From the NCBI GenBank assembly GCA_021825925.1, contig JAKAFP010000003.1, positions 248,001-312,000 on the forward strand: 64,000 nt of DNA. The letters are read 5' to 3'. A program made the translations under genes and the position numbers. This document shows, one piece after another, positions 50,008-59,287 of this stretch. Source of the stretch: Chloroflexota bacterium. GTDB taxonomy: Bacteria > Chloroflexota > Anaerolineae > Anaerolineales > Anaerolineaceae. How positions within the stretch are numbered: position 1 is the stretch's first letter; each line of letters opens with the position of its first letter. The notes under the pieces are model-generated. The model worked only from the letters and a program-made list of their open reading frames with translations, was not told the origin of the DNA and did not search any database.

Positions 50008-50526
50008 ATGACATTAAACCTGTTCATATTTCTTGCACTGGCGTTGATCGCCATCGCCGCAGCGGCGGGCTTGATCGTCAGCCGCAACACCGTATATTCG
50101 GCGTTGTTTCTGATCATCAACTTCCTGTCCGTGGCGGTGGTCTACCTGGTGATGGGCGCGCCTTTTATCGCCCTGGCCCAGATCACCGTTTACGCCGGCG
50201 CCATCATGGTGCTCTTCCTCTTCGTGATCATGCTTCTGGGGGCTGAAAAACCCAAGGAAGTTGAACAAATGAAGTGGCAGCGACCGCTGGCCATCGTGCT
50301 GGCAGGCGCTATTCTGATCGAAGGCGTCTATGCCCTGATCACCCGGGTGGCGGTTACCGTCACCACCAGCCCGGCCACGGTGGCTTTATCAGATCCCAAA
50401 ACGCTGGGCATCAGTCTATACACCAAGTATTCACTTCCCTTCGAGATCACCTCTGTTATTTTGCTCGTGGCTGCCATTGGCGCGGTTGTACTGACCAAAA
50501 AAACCAAAAAAGAGGCAGGTAAATAA
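50008..50526 (+). CDS. nuoJ: NADH-quinone oxidoreductase subunit J
   Basis: A 172-residue, five-helix membrane subunit. The conserved third-helix region reads APFIALAQITVYAGAIMVLF, with the pi-bulge-type segment involved in proton transfer. It precedes nuoK by one base. Confidence 0.94.
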   Translation: MTLNLFIFLALALIAIAAAAGLIVSRNTVYSALFLIINFLSVAVVYLVMGAPFIALAQITVYAGAIMVLFLFVIMLLGAEKPKEVEQMKWQRPLAIVLAGAILIEGVYALITRVAVTVTTSPATVALSDPKTLGISLYTKYSLPFEITSVILLVAAIGAVVLTKKTKKEAGK

Positions 50527-50527
50527 G

Positions 50528-50830
50528 ATGATCCCTATCGTTTATCCTCTCTCATTGGCGGGCATCCTCTTCGTCATCGGCATTTTAGGGTTCCTGCTGC
50601 GCAAGAATTCCATCGTGATCTTCATGTGCCTGGAATTGATGTTTAACGCTGCCAACCTGGCCTTAATTACTTTTACCAACTATTACCAGTTGATTGACGG
50701 GCAGGCCTTCGTGGTCTTCGTAATGACCGTGGCGGCCGCCGAAGTGGCCGTGGGGTTGGCGCTGATCGTGGCCATCTTCCGCACCAAGCACACTATTGAT
50801 ACTGATCAAATGAACAGCCTGAAAGGTTGA
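50528..50830 (+). CDS. nuoK: NADH-quinone oxidoreductase subunit K
   Basis: A 100-residue three-helix subunit homologous to MrpC. The two membrane glutamates are visible in FMCLELMFNAANLAL and VAAAEVAVGLALIVAIFR. The stop lies just before the nuoL start. Confidence 0.95.
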   Translation: MIPIVYPLSLAGILFVIGILGFLLRKNSIVIFMCLELMFNAANLALITFTNYYQLIDGQAFVVFVMTVAAAEVAVGLALIVAIFRTKHTIDTDQMNSLKG

Positions 50831-50841
50831 TGGAGCCGTCT

Positions 50842-52788
50842 ATGGAATCTGGTCTGACTTTCAATCTTGTACCCTGGGTGGTTTTTCTGCCGCTGATCGG
50901 GCTGGGCATTAACCTGCTGTTTGGACGCAAGCTCGGCGAAGTATTCAGCGGCACGGTCGCCAGCCTGGCCACCGGCCTGGCATTTGTGGTTTCCATCCTT
51001 CTCACGGTGGCCCTGGCCGGTCACCCCGAGGGGGTCACCGTGCCCCTCGCGGACTGGATCACCATCGGCAGCCTGACCGTGCGCTGGGCTTTCAGAGTGG
51101 ATACCCTCTCCGTGGTGATGATGCTGGTGGTCTCAGGTGTGGGCACTTTGATCCATATCTACTCCATCGGTTACATGCACAATGATGTGCGCCACAACGG
51201 GGACGAGGGCCGTTTCACCCGCTTCTTCGTCTACCTCAATCTGTTCATCGCCGCCATGATGATCCTCGTCAGCGCGGACAACTTCTTGATGACGTTCGTC
51301 GGCTGGGAAGGCGTGGGTTTGTGCTCATACCTGCTGATCGGTTTCTGGTTTGAAAAGGGCAAGAACGGCACCGGCAACGCCGAAGCCGCTAAGAAAGCCT
51401 TCATCACCAACCGCGTCGGCGATTTTGGTTTGCTGGTGGCCATGTTCCTGATCTTCGTCAACTTTGGCACCTTCCAGTTTGATGCGGTCTTCAGCCAGGC
51501 TGCTGCCGTGGCGGCCGCCAAACCGGGTGTGATGCTGGCGATCACCCTGTTCATGCTTCTTGGCGTGACCGGTAAATCTGCCCAGCTTCCGCTTTACGTT
51601 TGGCTGCCAGACGCCATGGCCGGCCCGACCCCGGTTTCTGCATTGATCCATGCAGCCACCATGGTTACCGCCGGTGTCTACCTGATGACCCGCAGCTCCG
51701 CTTTTTACGCACTTGTGCCCACCGCCCAATCTGTGGTGATGTGGGTGGGCGCTGCAACCGCCTTGTTCGCCGCCACCATTGCGGTCGGGCAGTACGACAT
51801 CAAGAAAGTGCTCGCCTACTCTACCATCAGCCAATTGGGCTTTATGGTCGCGGCAGTTGGCATGGGTGCCACTGTGGCGGGTATGTTCCATTTGGTCACC
51901 CATGCCTTCTTCAAGGGTCTGCTCTTTTTGGCGGCCGGTTCGGTCATCCAGGGCGTGGAACGCGGAATGCACCACGGCGACCACAGCACGGACCCACAAG
52001 ACATGCGACAGATGGGCGGCTTGCGCAGCAAAATGCCCGTGACTTTTTGGGTTTATTTGATCGGCGCATTGGCTCTCTCTGGCATCGCTCCGCTGGCCGG
52101 TTTCTTCTCCAAGGATGAAATTCTGGCCTCCGCCTGGCAGACACAGCCGGGCATCTTTGTGGTGTTGGCGCTGGCCGCCTTCATGACCGCCTTTTATATG
52201 GGCCGTCAGTTGGTGATGGTCTTCTTCGGCGATCCCCGCTCGGAAGCCGCAAAGGGCGCCAGTGAAAGCAAACTGGTGGTTACCCTACCGCTGATGATCT
52301 TGGCCGGACTTTCCATCTTGGGCGGTATGCTCAACTTCCCCGGGCTGCTTACGCTTGAAAAATGGCTGGGACACACCCTCGGCGAAGGCGAACCTGCTCA
52401 ATTTGTGTGGGTCGTGGCGGGCATTTCATTGGTGTTGGCACTGCTTGGACTTGGTCTTGGCTGGATGATCTACTCGCGCACGAATGAGAAAACCTTTGTG
52501 GATCCTCTCAAAAAAGCACTCGGCCCCCTCTTTACCGGCATGGAAAACAAGTGGTGGGTGGATGAACTCTACGCCGCCGTGATCCTCAATCCGTACAAGG
52601 CTTTTGCCCAATTTATGGCTGAACCCGTGGATCTGGGTGTGATTGACCGTATCGGCGGTGGTTTGGCTGCCGGCACCCGCGCCATGGCTGAAGGCCTGCG
52701 CAAATTGGAAAATGGATACATTCGCTCTTACGGTCTGCTCATGCTGCTCGGTTTGGCTGCCATTTTGACCTGGTTATTCTTGCAATAA
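50842..52788 (+). CDS. nuoL: NADH-quinone oxidoreductase subunit L
   Basis: A 648-residue antiporter-like proton-pumping subunit. Conserved elements include FVGWEGVGLCSYLLIGFWFE, the broken-helix lysine region (KSAQLPLYVWLPDAMAGPTP, VSALIHAATMVTAGVYL) and the C-terminal lateral helix. ATG 50842 (MESGLTF) has GGAG six bases upstream; ATG 50830 and TTG 50827 overlap the nuoK stop and are less likely. Confidence 0.94.
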   Translation: MESGLTFNLVPWVVFLPLIGLGINLLFGRKLGEVFSGTVASLATGLAFVVSILLTVALAGHPEGVTVPLADWITIGSLTVRWAFRVDTLSVVMMLVVSGVGTLIHIYSIGYMHNDVRHNGDEGRFTRFFVYLNLFIAAMMILVSADNFLMTFVGWEGVGLCSYLLIGFWFEKGKNGTGNAEAAKKAFITNRVGDFGLLVAMFLIFVNFGTFQFDAVFSQAAAVAAAKPGVMLAITLFMLLGVTGKSAQLPLYVWLPDAMAGPTPVSALIHAATMVTAGVYLMTRSSAFYALVPTAQSVVMWVGAATALFAATIAVGQYDIKKVLAYSTISQLGFMVAAVGMGATVAGMFHLVTHAFFKGLLFLAAGSVIQGVERGMHHGDHSTDPQDMRQMGGLRSKMPVTFWVYLIGALALSGIAPLAGFFSKDEILASAWQTQPGIFVVLALAAFMTAFYMGRQLVMVFFGDPRSEAAKGASESKLVVTLPLMILAGLSILGGMLNFPGLLTLEKWLGHTLGEGEPAQFVWVVAGISLVLALLGLGLGWMIYSRTNEKTFVDPLKKALGPLFTGMENKWWVDELYAAVILNPYKAFAQFMAEPVDLGVIDRIGGGLAAGTRAMAEGLRKLENGYIRSYGLLMLLGLAAILTWLFLQ

Positions 52789-52804
52789 AGGACGGACGAT
52801 AAAC

Positions 52805-54307
52805 ATGAGTCTAAATCCTCTCCTCTTGACCACGGCTTTTCCCCTTGCGGGTGTTGTGGTGATGCTGCTGCTCAAAGCGAAATGGAAAAACGCCATCCGC
52901 TGGACGGCTCTGCTGACTTCTCTGATTACCTTTGGTCTATCTTTATGGATGCTCAGCCAGTTCAAGGCTTCCAACCCAGAGCTGCAATTTGAGATCAACC
53001 AGGCCTGGTTTACCCTGGGCGGCAATCCGATCGGCTTTCACATCGGCGTGGACGGTATCAGCATCCTGATGGTGCTGCTGACCACCTTCCTCACCCCGCT
53101 GGCCATCCTTTCCACCTGGAAGGCCGTGGAGGAAAAGGTCAAGGGCTTTATGACCTTCTTCCTGCTGCTTGAAGTCGGCATGCTGGGCGTCTTTCTCTCA
53201 TTGGATATGGTGCTCTTCTACATCTTTTGGGAGTTCACCCTTATCCCGATGTACTTCTTGATCGGCCTGTGGGGCGGTGAACGCCGCGTTTACGCAGCCG
53301 TCAAGTTCTTCCTCTACACCATGGCCGGTTCTGTGCTGATGTTGGCCGGCATTTTGTGGATCGGTCTGCAGTATGGCAGTTTTGACCTGACCCAACTGGT
53401 AGGCAGTGGAGCGATCCCTGCTTCTGCGCAGTTGTGGCTGTTTGGCGCTTTTGGGCTGGCTTTTGCCATCAAAGTGCCGATGTTCCCGCTGCACTCCTGG
53501 CTGCCCGATGCCCACACCGAAGCTCCCACTGCCGGTTCTGTGATTTTGGCCGGTGTACTCTTGAAAATGGGCGCCTACGGCTTCTTACGCTTCAATCTGC
53601 CGCTCTTCCCTGATGCGGCCGTCAAGCTGGCGCCGTGGATGGCCGCTCTGGCCGTCGTTGGCATCATTTACGGTGCGCTCGTGGCATACAGACAAAAAGA
53701 CGTCAAGAAACTGGTGGCTTATTCTTCCATCAGCCACCTTGGATTTGTGGTGCTGGGCATCTTTGCCCTCAACCTGCAGGGGCTGCAGGGCGCCATTCTG
53801 CAAATGGTCAATCACGGCCTTTCCACCGGTGCGTTGTTCCTGGTGGTGGGTATGCTCTACGAACGCCGCCACACCCGTCTGCTCGAGAATTTCGGCGGTC
53901 TGTGGAAGGTGGTTCCGGTGATGGGCACCCTGGCGCTGATCACCATGCTTTCATCGGTGGGTCTGCCTGGTTTGAATGGTTTCGTGGGTGAATTCAGCAT
54001 CCTCTTGGGCGCCTTCAGTTCTGAAGCCATTGGGTCCCCGTGGTTCGCCGGCGTGGCTGCCCTTGGGGTCATCCTGGCCGCGGTCTATCTCTTCTTCATG
54101 TTCCAGAAACTCTTCCTCGGACCCGTGACCCACGACGAGAACAAGACGCTCAAAGAGGTTTCGGTGCGCGAAATTTTGATCCTGGCGCCCATTTTGTTGA
54201 TGGCATTCTGGATCGGTTTGTATCCGAAACCGTTCTTTATGTTGATGGCTCCTGCGGTTGAAAAACTGACCACCCTCGTCCAATCCGCTGCGCTGCTGGC
54301 GCATTAA
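52805..54307 (+). CDS. nuoM: NADH-quinone oxidoreductase subunit M
   Basis: A 500-residue antiporter-like subunit with about 14 helices. IFWEFTLIPMYFLIGLWGGE carries the conserved membrane glutamate, and FAIKVPMFPLHSWLPDAHTE with APTAGSVILAGVLLKMGAYG the lysine-containing broken helix. Complete and in line with family length. Confidence 0.95.
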   Translation: MSLNPLLLTTAFPLAGVVVMLLLKAKWKNAIRWTALLTSLITFGLSLWMLSQFKASNPELQFEINQAWFTLGGNPIGFHIGVDGISILMVLLTTFLTPLAILSTWKAVEEKVKGFMTFFLLLEVGMLGVFLSLDMVLFYIFWEFTLIPMYFLIGLWGGERRVYAAVKFFLYTMAGSVLMLAGILWIGLQYGSFDLTQLVGSGAIPASAQLWLFGAFGLAFAIKVPMFPLHSWLPDAHTEAPTAGSVILAGVLLKMGAYGFLRFNLPLFPDAAVKLAPWMAALAVVGIIYGALVAYRQKDVKKLVAYSSISHLGFVVLGIFALNLQGLQGAILQMVNHGLSTGALFLVVGMLYERRHTRLLENFGGLWKVVPVMGTLALITMLSSVGLPGLNGFVGEFSILLGAFSSEAIGSPWFAGVAALGVILAAVYLFFMFQKLFLGPVTHDENKTLKEVSVREILILAPILLMAFWIGLYPKPFFMLMAPAVEKLTTLVQSAALLAH

Positions 54308-54321
54308 CGGAAGGTGAATCT

Positions 54322-55767
54322 ATGACTTTGAACGATTTCTACTCCATTCTTCCGGCTGCGATCCTGATCGTTTGGGCGCTGGTGCTTCTGCTCGCAGATC
54401 TCTGGATTTCGAAACATACCCCCGTCGTCACCCCTGTTCTGGCTGTGTTGGGGTTGATCGCCTCGATTGCCGGTTCCGTGCTTTACACCGGCAATGTCTC
54501 CAGTGGATTTGGCGGCTTCATCCTCGTGGATGGCTTCAGCCGCTTTTTGGTGCCGCTCTTCGCGGTGACTGGCATCTTCGCCATCGGCCTGGCCTATGAT
54601 TATCTTAAACGCATGGGCATTCAGCGCGGCGAGTATTATGCCCTGCTGCTCTTCAGTGTCAGCGGTATGATGCTGATGGCTTCCGCCGGCGACCTGGTGA
54701 TCATCTTCTTGGCGCTCGAACTGCTCTCCATCCCGTTATACATCCTTTCGGGGTTTGCTTCACCCAAGGCGCATTCTGAAGAATCAGCTTTGAAATACTT
54801 TTTGCTCGGCACCTTTGCCTCGGCTTTCTTCCTGTTCGGCGCGGCGTTTTTATTTGGCGCCACCGCTACCACTAATTTGAACGGCATTATCGCCGCGGTG
54901 CAAGATGGCACCGCCAACAACACCTTCTTGATGATCGGCAGCGGGCTTCTGCTGGCGGGGTTCGCCTTCAAAGTAGCCGTGGTGCCTTTTCACAGTTGGA
55001 CGCCCGATGTCTATCACGGTGCACCGGCCCCGGTTTCGGCTTTCATGTCGGTGGGCGCCAAGGCTGCCGGTTTTGCCGCTTTGATCCGCGTCTTCTCGCT
55101 GATCTTCCCCTCACTGGCCGAACAATACATGCCCGTGTTCTGGGGGTTGGCAGCACTTACCATGCTTGTGGGGAACGTGGTGGCCGTGGCCCAGACCAAC
55201 CTGAAACGCATGCTGGCCTATTCAAGCATTGCGCATGCCGGCTATATTTTGATGGCGTTTGTGCCCTTCGGGGATGCAGCCATCCGCGCCAACTCGATCG
55301 CTTCAGCTTTGTTCTACTTGATGGTTTACGCCCTTGGATCCCTGGGGGCCTGGGCTGTGGTGATCGGCATGGAAAAGGAAGATAATACAGGTACAGAGAT
55401 CAGCGATCTGGCTGGGCTCGGAAAACGCTCCCCGCTAACCGCAGCCGCCATGACCGTCTTCATGCTCTCGTTCACTGGTATTCCGCTCACCCTGGGCTTC
55501 TGGGGCAAGTTCTACCTCTTCCGTACCGCCATCGAAGGCGGGTTCGTCAGCCTGGCGGTCATTGGCCTGCTCACCTCGCTCGTCTCCGCGTTTTACTATC
55601 TGCGCGTGGTGGTCAAAATGTACTTCAACGAGGGCAGCTCCGACTTCCACTGGAACTTCTGGACCTCAGCAGTGGCCATCTTCAGCGCCCTGGCGATCGT
55701 GGTGCTCAGTTTCATCCCTGGCAGTTTGTTCGACCTGGCGGTCAAGGCGCTGCTTACAGGGTCGTAG
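54322..55767 (+). CDS. nuoN: NADH-quinone oxidoreductase subunit N
   Basis: A 481-residue antiporter-like subunit and the last gene of the operon. FLALELLSIPLYILSGF and FKVAVVPFHSWTPDVYHGAP are conserved, as is RMLAYSSIAHAGYILMAF. A strong terminator begins 15 bp after its stop, so transcription of the 14-gene unit ends here. Confidence 0.95.
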   Translation: MTLNDFYSILPAAILIVWALVLLLADLWISKHTPVVTPVLAVLGLIASIAGSVLYTGNVSSGFGGFILVDGFSRFLVPLFAVTGIFAIGLAYDYLKRMGIQRGEYYALLLFSVSGMMLMASAGDLVIIFLALELLSIPLYILSGFASPKAHSEESALKYFLLGTFASAFFLFGAAFLFGATATTNLNGIIAAVQDGTANNTFLMIGSGLLLAGFAFKVAVVPFHSWTPDVYHGAPAPVSAFMSVGAKAAGFAALIRVFSLIFPSLAEQYMPVFWGLAALTMLVGNVVAVAQTNLKRMLAYSSIAHAGYILMAFVPFGDAAIRANSIASALFYLMVYALGSLGAWAVVIGMEKEDNTGTEISDLAGLGKRSPLTAAAMTVFMLSFTGIPLTLGFWGKFYLFRTAIEGGFVSLAVIGLLTSLVSAFYYLRVVVKMYFNEGSSDFHWNFWTSAVAIFSALAIVVLSFIPGSLFDLAVKALLTGS

Positions 55768-55781
55768 ACGGTATTTATTTC

Positions 55782-55830
55782 AAAACTACCCTGACAAGGG
55801 AGCAAAACCTTGTCAGGGTGGTCTTGTTTT
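55782..55830 (+). terminator. Terminator of the nuo operon
   Basis: ACCCTGACAAGG (55788-55799) pairs perfectly with CCTTGTCAGGGT (55808-55819), and a T-rich tract follows. Confidence 0.8.
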
Positions 55831-55842
55831 TGACCTTGCGTC

Positions 55843-55951
55843 TCTGTCATTGCGAGCATTGCTAAACTCGGCTTCAATGGAAAAACCTTGGACAAAGTGT
55901 GAGATCAATTACTTATCAACATTGTCAATGCGAAGCGATCCCCCACCTGGT
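55843..55951. repeat. Degenerate GTCATTGCGAG-type intergenic repeat
   Basis: CTGTCATTGCGAGCATTGC near 55845 and GTCAATGCGAAGCGATCCC near 55927 resemble the ends of a common bacterial intergenic repeat that also appears at 6288-6322. It is apparently decayed and non-coding. Confidence 0.4.
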
Positions 55952-56018
55952 AGATAAAGATTTCGACCTTGATAAGATCGGTTGGCCTGACATCACCAAA
56001 TCTAACTTCTGAAAGGCA

Positions 56019-56073
56019 GACCCCCGCGGTTTTGATGGTTAGTTGATTTCTCAAAAATCAAACCGCGGGGGTC
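56019..56073. repeat. Long inverted repeat between nuoN and the response regulator
   Basis: GACCCCCGCGGTTTTGAT and ATCAAACCGCGGGGGTC pair over 17 positions with one bulged T, around a 20-base loop. The G+C-rich base suggests an additional terminator or a small repeat; no T tract follows closely on either strand. Confidence 0.55.
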
Positions 56074-56083
56074 AGAATCAGAT

Positions 56084-56127
56084 AAAAAAACCAACCTTGA
56101 ATAAATCATTTTCAAGGTTGGTTTTGA
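56084..56127 (-). terminator. Terminator of the sensory operon
   Basis: On the minus strand AAACCAACCTTGAA and TTCAAGGTTGGTTT pair around a 9-base loop, followed by TTTT. It lies 16 bp after the response regulator stop. Confidence 0.8.
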
Positions 56128-56142
56128 TTTATTAGGTAAAGG

Positions 56143-56586
56143 CTAATCTTGCAGAGGCCGGTTGAGCATCAACCAGTACATGCCCAGGGTGTGCATGGCC
56201 TGGACGAATTTGGCGAAATCCACTGGTTTGACGATGTAGCTGTTCACGCCCAGCGAGTAAGTTTCAACAATATCGCGCTCCTCATTGGAGGAGGTCAGCA
56301 CTACCACGGGGATGGACTTGGTGACCGGATTTCCCTTGAGTTTTCGCAGCACTTCCATGCCATCAATTTTGGGCAGCTTCAGATCCAGCAGGATCACTTT
56401 TGGTCCGGGGATTTTTTTACTTGGATCGTTATCGGTATTCCCAAAAAAGAATTCGAGCGCTTCTTCACCGTCACGCACTACATGAATATTGTTGGTCAAG
56501 TGACTCTTTTTTAAGGCATGCAGGGTTAATTCAACATCATTTGGGTTGTCTTCGACGAGTAAAATTTCAACCTTTTCATTTTCCAT
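56143..56586 (-). CDS. Stand-alone response regulator receiver (Rcp1/CheY-like)
   Basis: A 147-residue single-domain receiver with no output domain. Acidic residues are in LLVEDNPNDVEL, the phospho-acceptor Asp in VILLDLKLPKIDGMEVL, and the conserved Thr/Ser and Lys in VVVLTSSNEER and SYIVKPVDF. NPNDVELTLHALKKSHL and the long loop before the phosphorylation site match the Rcp1 type that pairs with phytochrome-like kinases. ATG 56586 overlaps the kinase stop by 11 bases. Confidence 0.93.
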   Translation of the reverse strand: MENEKVEILLVEDNPNDVELTLHALKKSHLTNNIHVVRDGEEALEFFFGNTDNDPSKKIPGPKVILLDLKLPKIDGMEVLRKLKGNPVTKSIPVVVLTSSNEERDIVETYSLGVNSYIVKPVDFAKFVQAMHTLGMYWLMLNRPLQD

Positions 56587-59287
56587 TGTTTGTTTCTCCC
56601 AAAGTAAAGTAAAAAGTTGTACCTTCCCCAACCTTCGATTCAGCCCAAATGTTGCCGCCGTGTTTCTTTACGATTCGATCTACGATTGCCAAGCCGACGC
56701 CTGTACCTTCATAATCTTCCGCACGGTGTAATCTTTGAAACACTCCAAATAGTTTATCATAAAACTTCATATCAAATCCAACGCCGTTGTCTTTCACGAA
56801 GAAATAGGAATGCGACAATCCATCTTCAATCACCTGTGTTTCAAATCCGATCTCAATGGCGGGGTCCTGTTGTTTGCTTGAAAACTTGATTGAATTGGAG
56901 ATCAAATTGACAAATACCTGTCTGAGTAGGGTTGGATCTGCTTCACACTCGGGAAGTTCCGAAATCGTGACCTTAATCTTCCGTTCGTCAATTTCAGCTT
57001 GTAATGATGCGATCACGTCTTCAACAAGTGATCCTGCATCCACTGTGATCTTGTTGAGCGCCTGTCTGCCAAGACGTGAGAAGTTCAACAGATCATCCAC
57101 CAAATTGCCCATCATGGTTGCATTTTTTCGAATGAGTTCAAAATAGTGAATGACTTCAGGGTCAAGGTTTTCTGAGTACTCTTCAATTATTATTTGTGAA
57201 AAACCATGAATGGATCGTAAAGGCGCCCTTAAGTCATGCGAAATGGAATAGGAGAAGGATTCCAATTCATGGTTGGCGTTTTCCAGTTCTGCAGTTCGAT
57301 CTTTAACCCTGTTCTCCAGAACGAGGTTGAAGTTCTGAATTTCCAGCTCGAATTTTTTCCGTTCTGTGATATCCGAGACGACCACAGCAAAGAATCCAGG
57401 TTCAGGGCAAAAAGCGGTGACGTCATAATACTTGCCAATCACGGAGGTGTAATCTTCAAAATGGGTGGGATTACCAGTTATGGCCACTTCGCCAAATCTT
57501 TTTATCCATGAGGGTTCAATCCCGGGTAAAACAGAAACTACTGTTTTTCCAAGAATTCTTTCAGCGGTAAGGCCTGTCATTTTTTCATATGCAGCGTTGA
57601 CTGAGAGGAATTGATAATCTATTGGAATCCCATTATCATCAAGTATGATTTTATGCAAAGCAAATCCCTGAATGATATTTTCAAACAAGCTTCTAAAGCT
57701 TTTTTCGCTCTTGCGAAGTGCTTCTTCGATTTCCTTTTGATCTTCAATAACACTCAACAATGCCTTGCGAGAATTATCTGAGATATTGAGAAGGGCTTTT
57801 AATTCCTGTTGGGTTTGAATGACAGCCAGGTCGGCTTTTTTTCGTTCGGTGATATTTCTGACCAGTTTCTGAATTCGGCCATCTGATAAGCGTTGTGTGG
57901 TAATTTCAACATCAATCAGGTTGCCTGATTTAGTTTTTATTTTTCTTTCAGTGATGACTTTCCGACCAGCTAAAATCTCCCTGGTTAACTTTTCAACATC
58001 CAATTTGGGATCGGTGTTTGCCAGGATTTCTTTAAATTTTACCTGTAATTCTTCATGCGTGTACCCGAGCATCAAGCATCCGCTCTCATTGACATCAACA
58101 TAATTTCCATCAGGAGTGGCTATAAAAATGCCATCCACTGCTTGATTAAATAATTGACGGTAGTTTTCTTCACTTATTCGCAGATTATCAATTGCTTTCT
58201 TTCTATCTATCGCTTTCCATACCAACTCCATCAGAAGAGTGAGTTGATCAATATCTACATCAGTATATTCAGTTGCTTTATTTGCAACCCCGACCACAGC
58301 AACTATTTTATTATCCACTACCACCGGGATCTCGAGCAGTCGAAACAAAGTCGGGTGACCGATTGGATAACCTTTTTTCAACGGGTTATCAGCGTGAAAA
58401 TCATTGATAATGATCGGCCTTTTTTGTCTGACGGGTTCTCCCCAGACGCCGGTTTTATCCAGTTCATAAATAGTTTGGGGAGCTGTGATATTACAAACTT
58501 CCAATGCTTTTTTCGACCATGAACTTAGTGTGAATAGTTTGGTGTCTTCAGAATAGTAAAAAATGAAACCAAGTTCACTTTCCATGAGTTTCACGGCTTC
58601 TTCCAATGCAAAAAGCATGAAGCCTTGATCATCTTCAGCCAAATTCTGCAGAATATCCACCATGCTTTTAAATTGACCACGGCTTTTTTGGATTTCTGTG
58701 ATTGCAGTTTCACGCTTTATTCTGTTTTGCATGAGCAAACCAAGCAATAACGTTGCGCATGGATAGATAAGGATAATTGGTAGACTGATTTGTGTTAAAA
58801 GGGGAACTGCCACGGCAATGGGTTGAGTGAACATTAACAATAACATTACAATATGAACAACAATACCAAAAAGATACAACTGCCACCATTTAAGAGCGGC
58901 TAAATTCCTTTTGCGAAAATATCTCCATCCAATCCCAATAAGACTGGTGGCAATAATTACTGATACGCCGGTTATATATGCTCCTCCCTGTGAAACTCTG
59001 TAGATAGCGGCGATCACCATTGCGATCAATGTGGGGATTGTTCCAAAAAAGAGTCCTGAAAGACTTAACAGAATGGATCTTGTGTCAAAAATTAGACCTT
59101 TTCCATAGATCCAGGGTGTATTCATTAATACGATACTAATTCCCCCCAACAATGTGCCTAAAAGAAATTGTTTAAAGAATTTACGTTTGATCTTCCAATA
59201 ATGGGTGGTGGTATCAAAAATCACTGCCATGGCCAACAAAACAGCAACGTTTTGAATTATTGCCAATAAGGATGAAGAACTAATCAT
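56576..59287 (-). CDS. LytS-type membrane histidine kinase with GAF and PAS domains
   Basis: A 903-residue sensor kinase. The N-terminal 170 residues form a 5TMR-LYT membrane domain (RSILLSLSGLFFGTIPTLIA, AAIYRVSQGGAY). A GAF domain follows (LMESELGFIFYYSEDTKLFT ... GVWGEPVRQKRPIIIND), then PAS domains (GIFIATPDGNYVDVNESGC; GFALHKIILDDNG). The HisKA phosphorylation site is SYSISHDLRAPLRSIHGF, and the ATPase has DNGVGFDM and GTGVGLAIV. ATG 59287 has GGAGG at six bases and overlaps the upstream sensor gene by eight bases. It probably phosphorylates the receiver encoded next. Confidence 0.92.
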   Translation of the reverse strand: MISSSSLLAIIQNVAVLLAMAVIFDTTTHYWKIKRKFFKQFLLGTLLGGISIVLMNTPWIYGKGLIFDTRSILLSLSGLFFGTIPTLIAMVIAAIYRVSQGGAYITGVSVIIATSLIGIGWRYFRKRNLAALKWWQLYLFGIVVHIVMLLLMFTQPIAVAVPLLTQISLPIILIYPCATLLLGLLMQNRIKRETAITEIQKSRGQFKSMVDILQNLAEDDQGFMLFALEEAVKLMESELGFIFYYSEDTKLFTLSSWSKKALEVCNITAPQTIYELDKTGVWGEPVRQKRPIIINDFHADNPLKKGYPIGHPTLFRLLEIPVVVDNKIVAVVGVANKATEYTDVDIDQLTLLMELVWKAIDRKKAIDNLRISEENYRQLFNQAVDGIFIATPDGNYVDVNESGCLMLGYTHEELQVKFKEILANTDPKLDVEKLTREILAGRKVITERKIKTKSGNLIDVEITTQRLSDGRIQKLVRNITERKKADLAVIQTQQELKALLNISDNSRKALLSVIEDQKEIEEALRKSEKSFRSLFENIIQGFALHKIILDDNGIPIDYQFLSVNAAYEKMTGLTAERILGKTVVSVLPGIEPSWIKRFGEVAITGNPTHFEDYTSVIGKYYDVTAFCPEPGFFAVVVSDITERKKFELEIQNFNLVLENRVKDRTAELENANHELESFSYSISHDLRAPLRSIHGFSQIIIEEYSENLDPEVIHYFELIRKNATMMGNLVDDLLNFSRLGRQALNKITVDAGSLVEDVIASLQAEIDERKIKVTISELPECEADPTLLRQVFVNLISNSIKFSSKQQDPAIEIGFETQVIEDGLSHSYFFVKDNGVGFDMKFYDKLFGVFQRLHRAEDYEGTGVGLAIVDRIVKKHGGNIWAESKVGEGTTFYFTLGETNNGK

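Noticed and set aside
51325..51999. 224-residue minus-strand open frame inside nuoL
   Set aside because: His/Gly/Gln-rich antisense translation of membrane helices; no ribosome-binding site and lies fully within nuoL.
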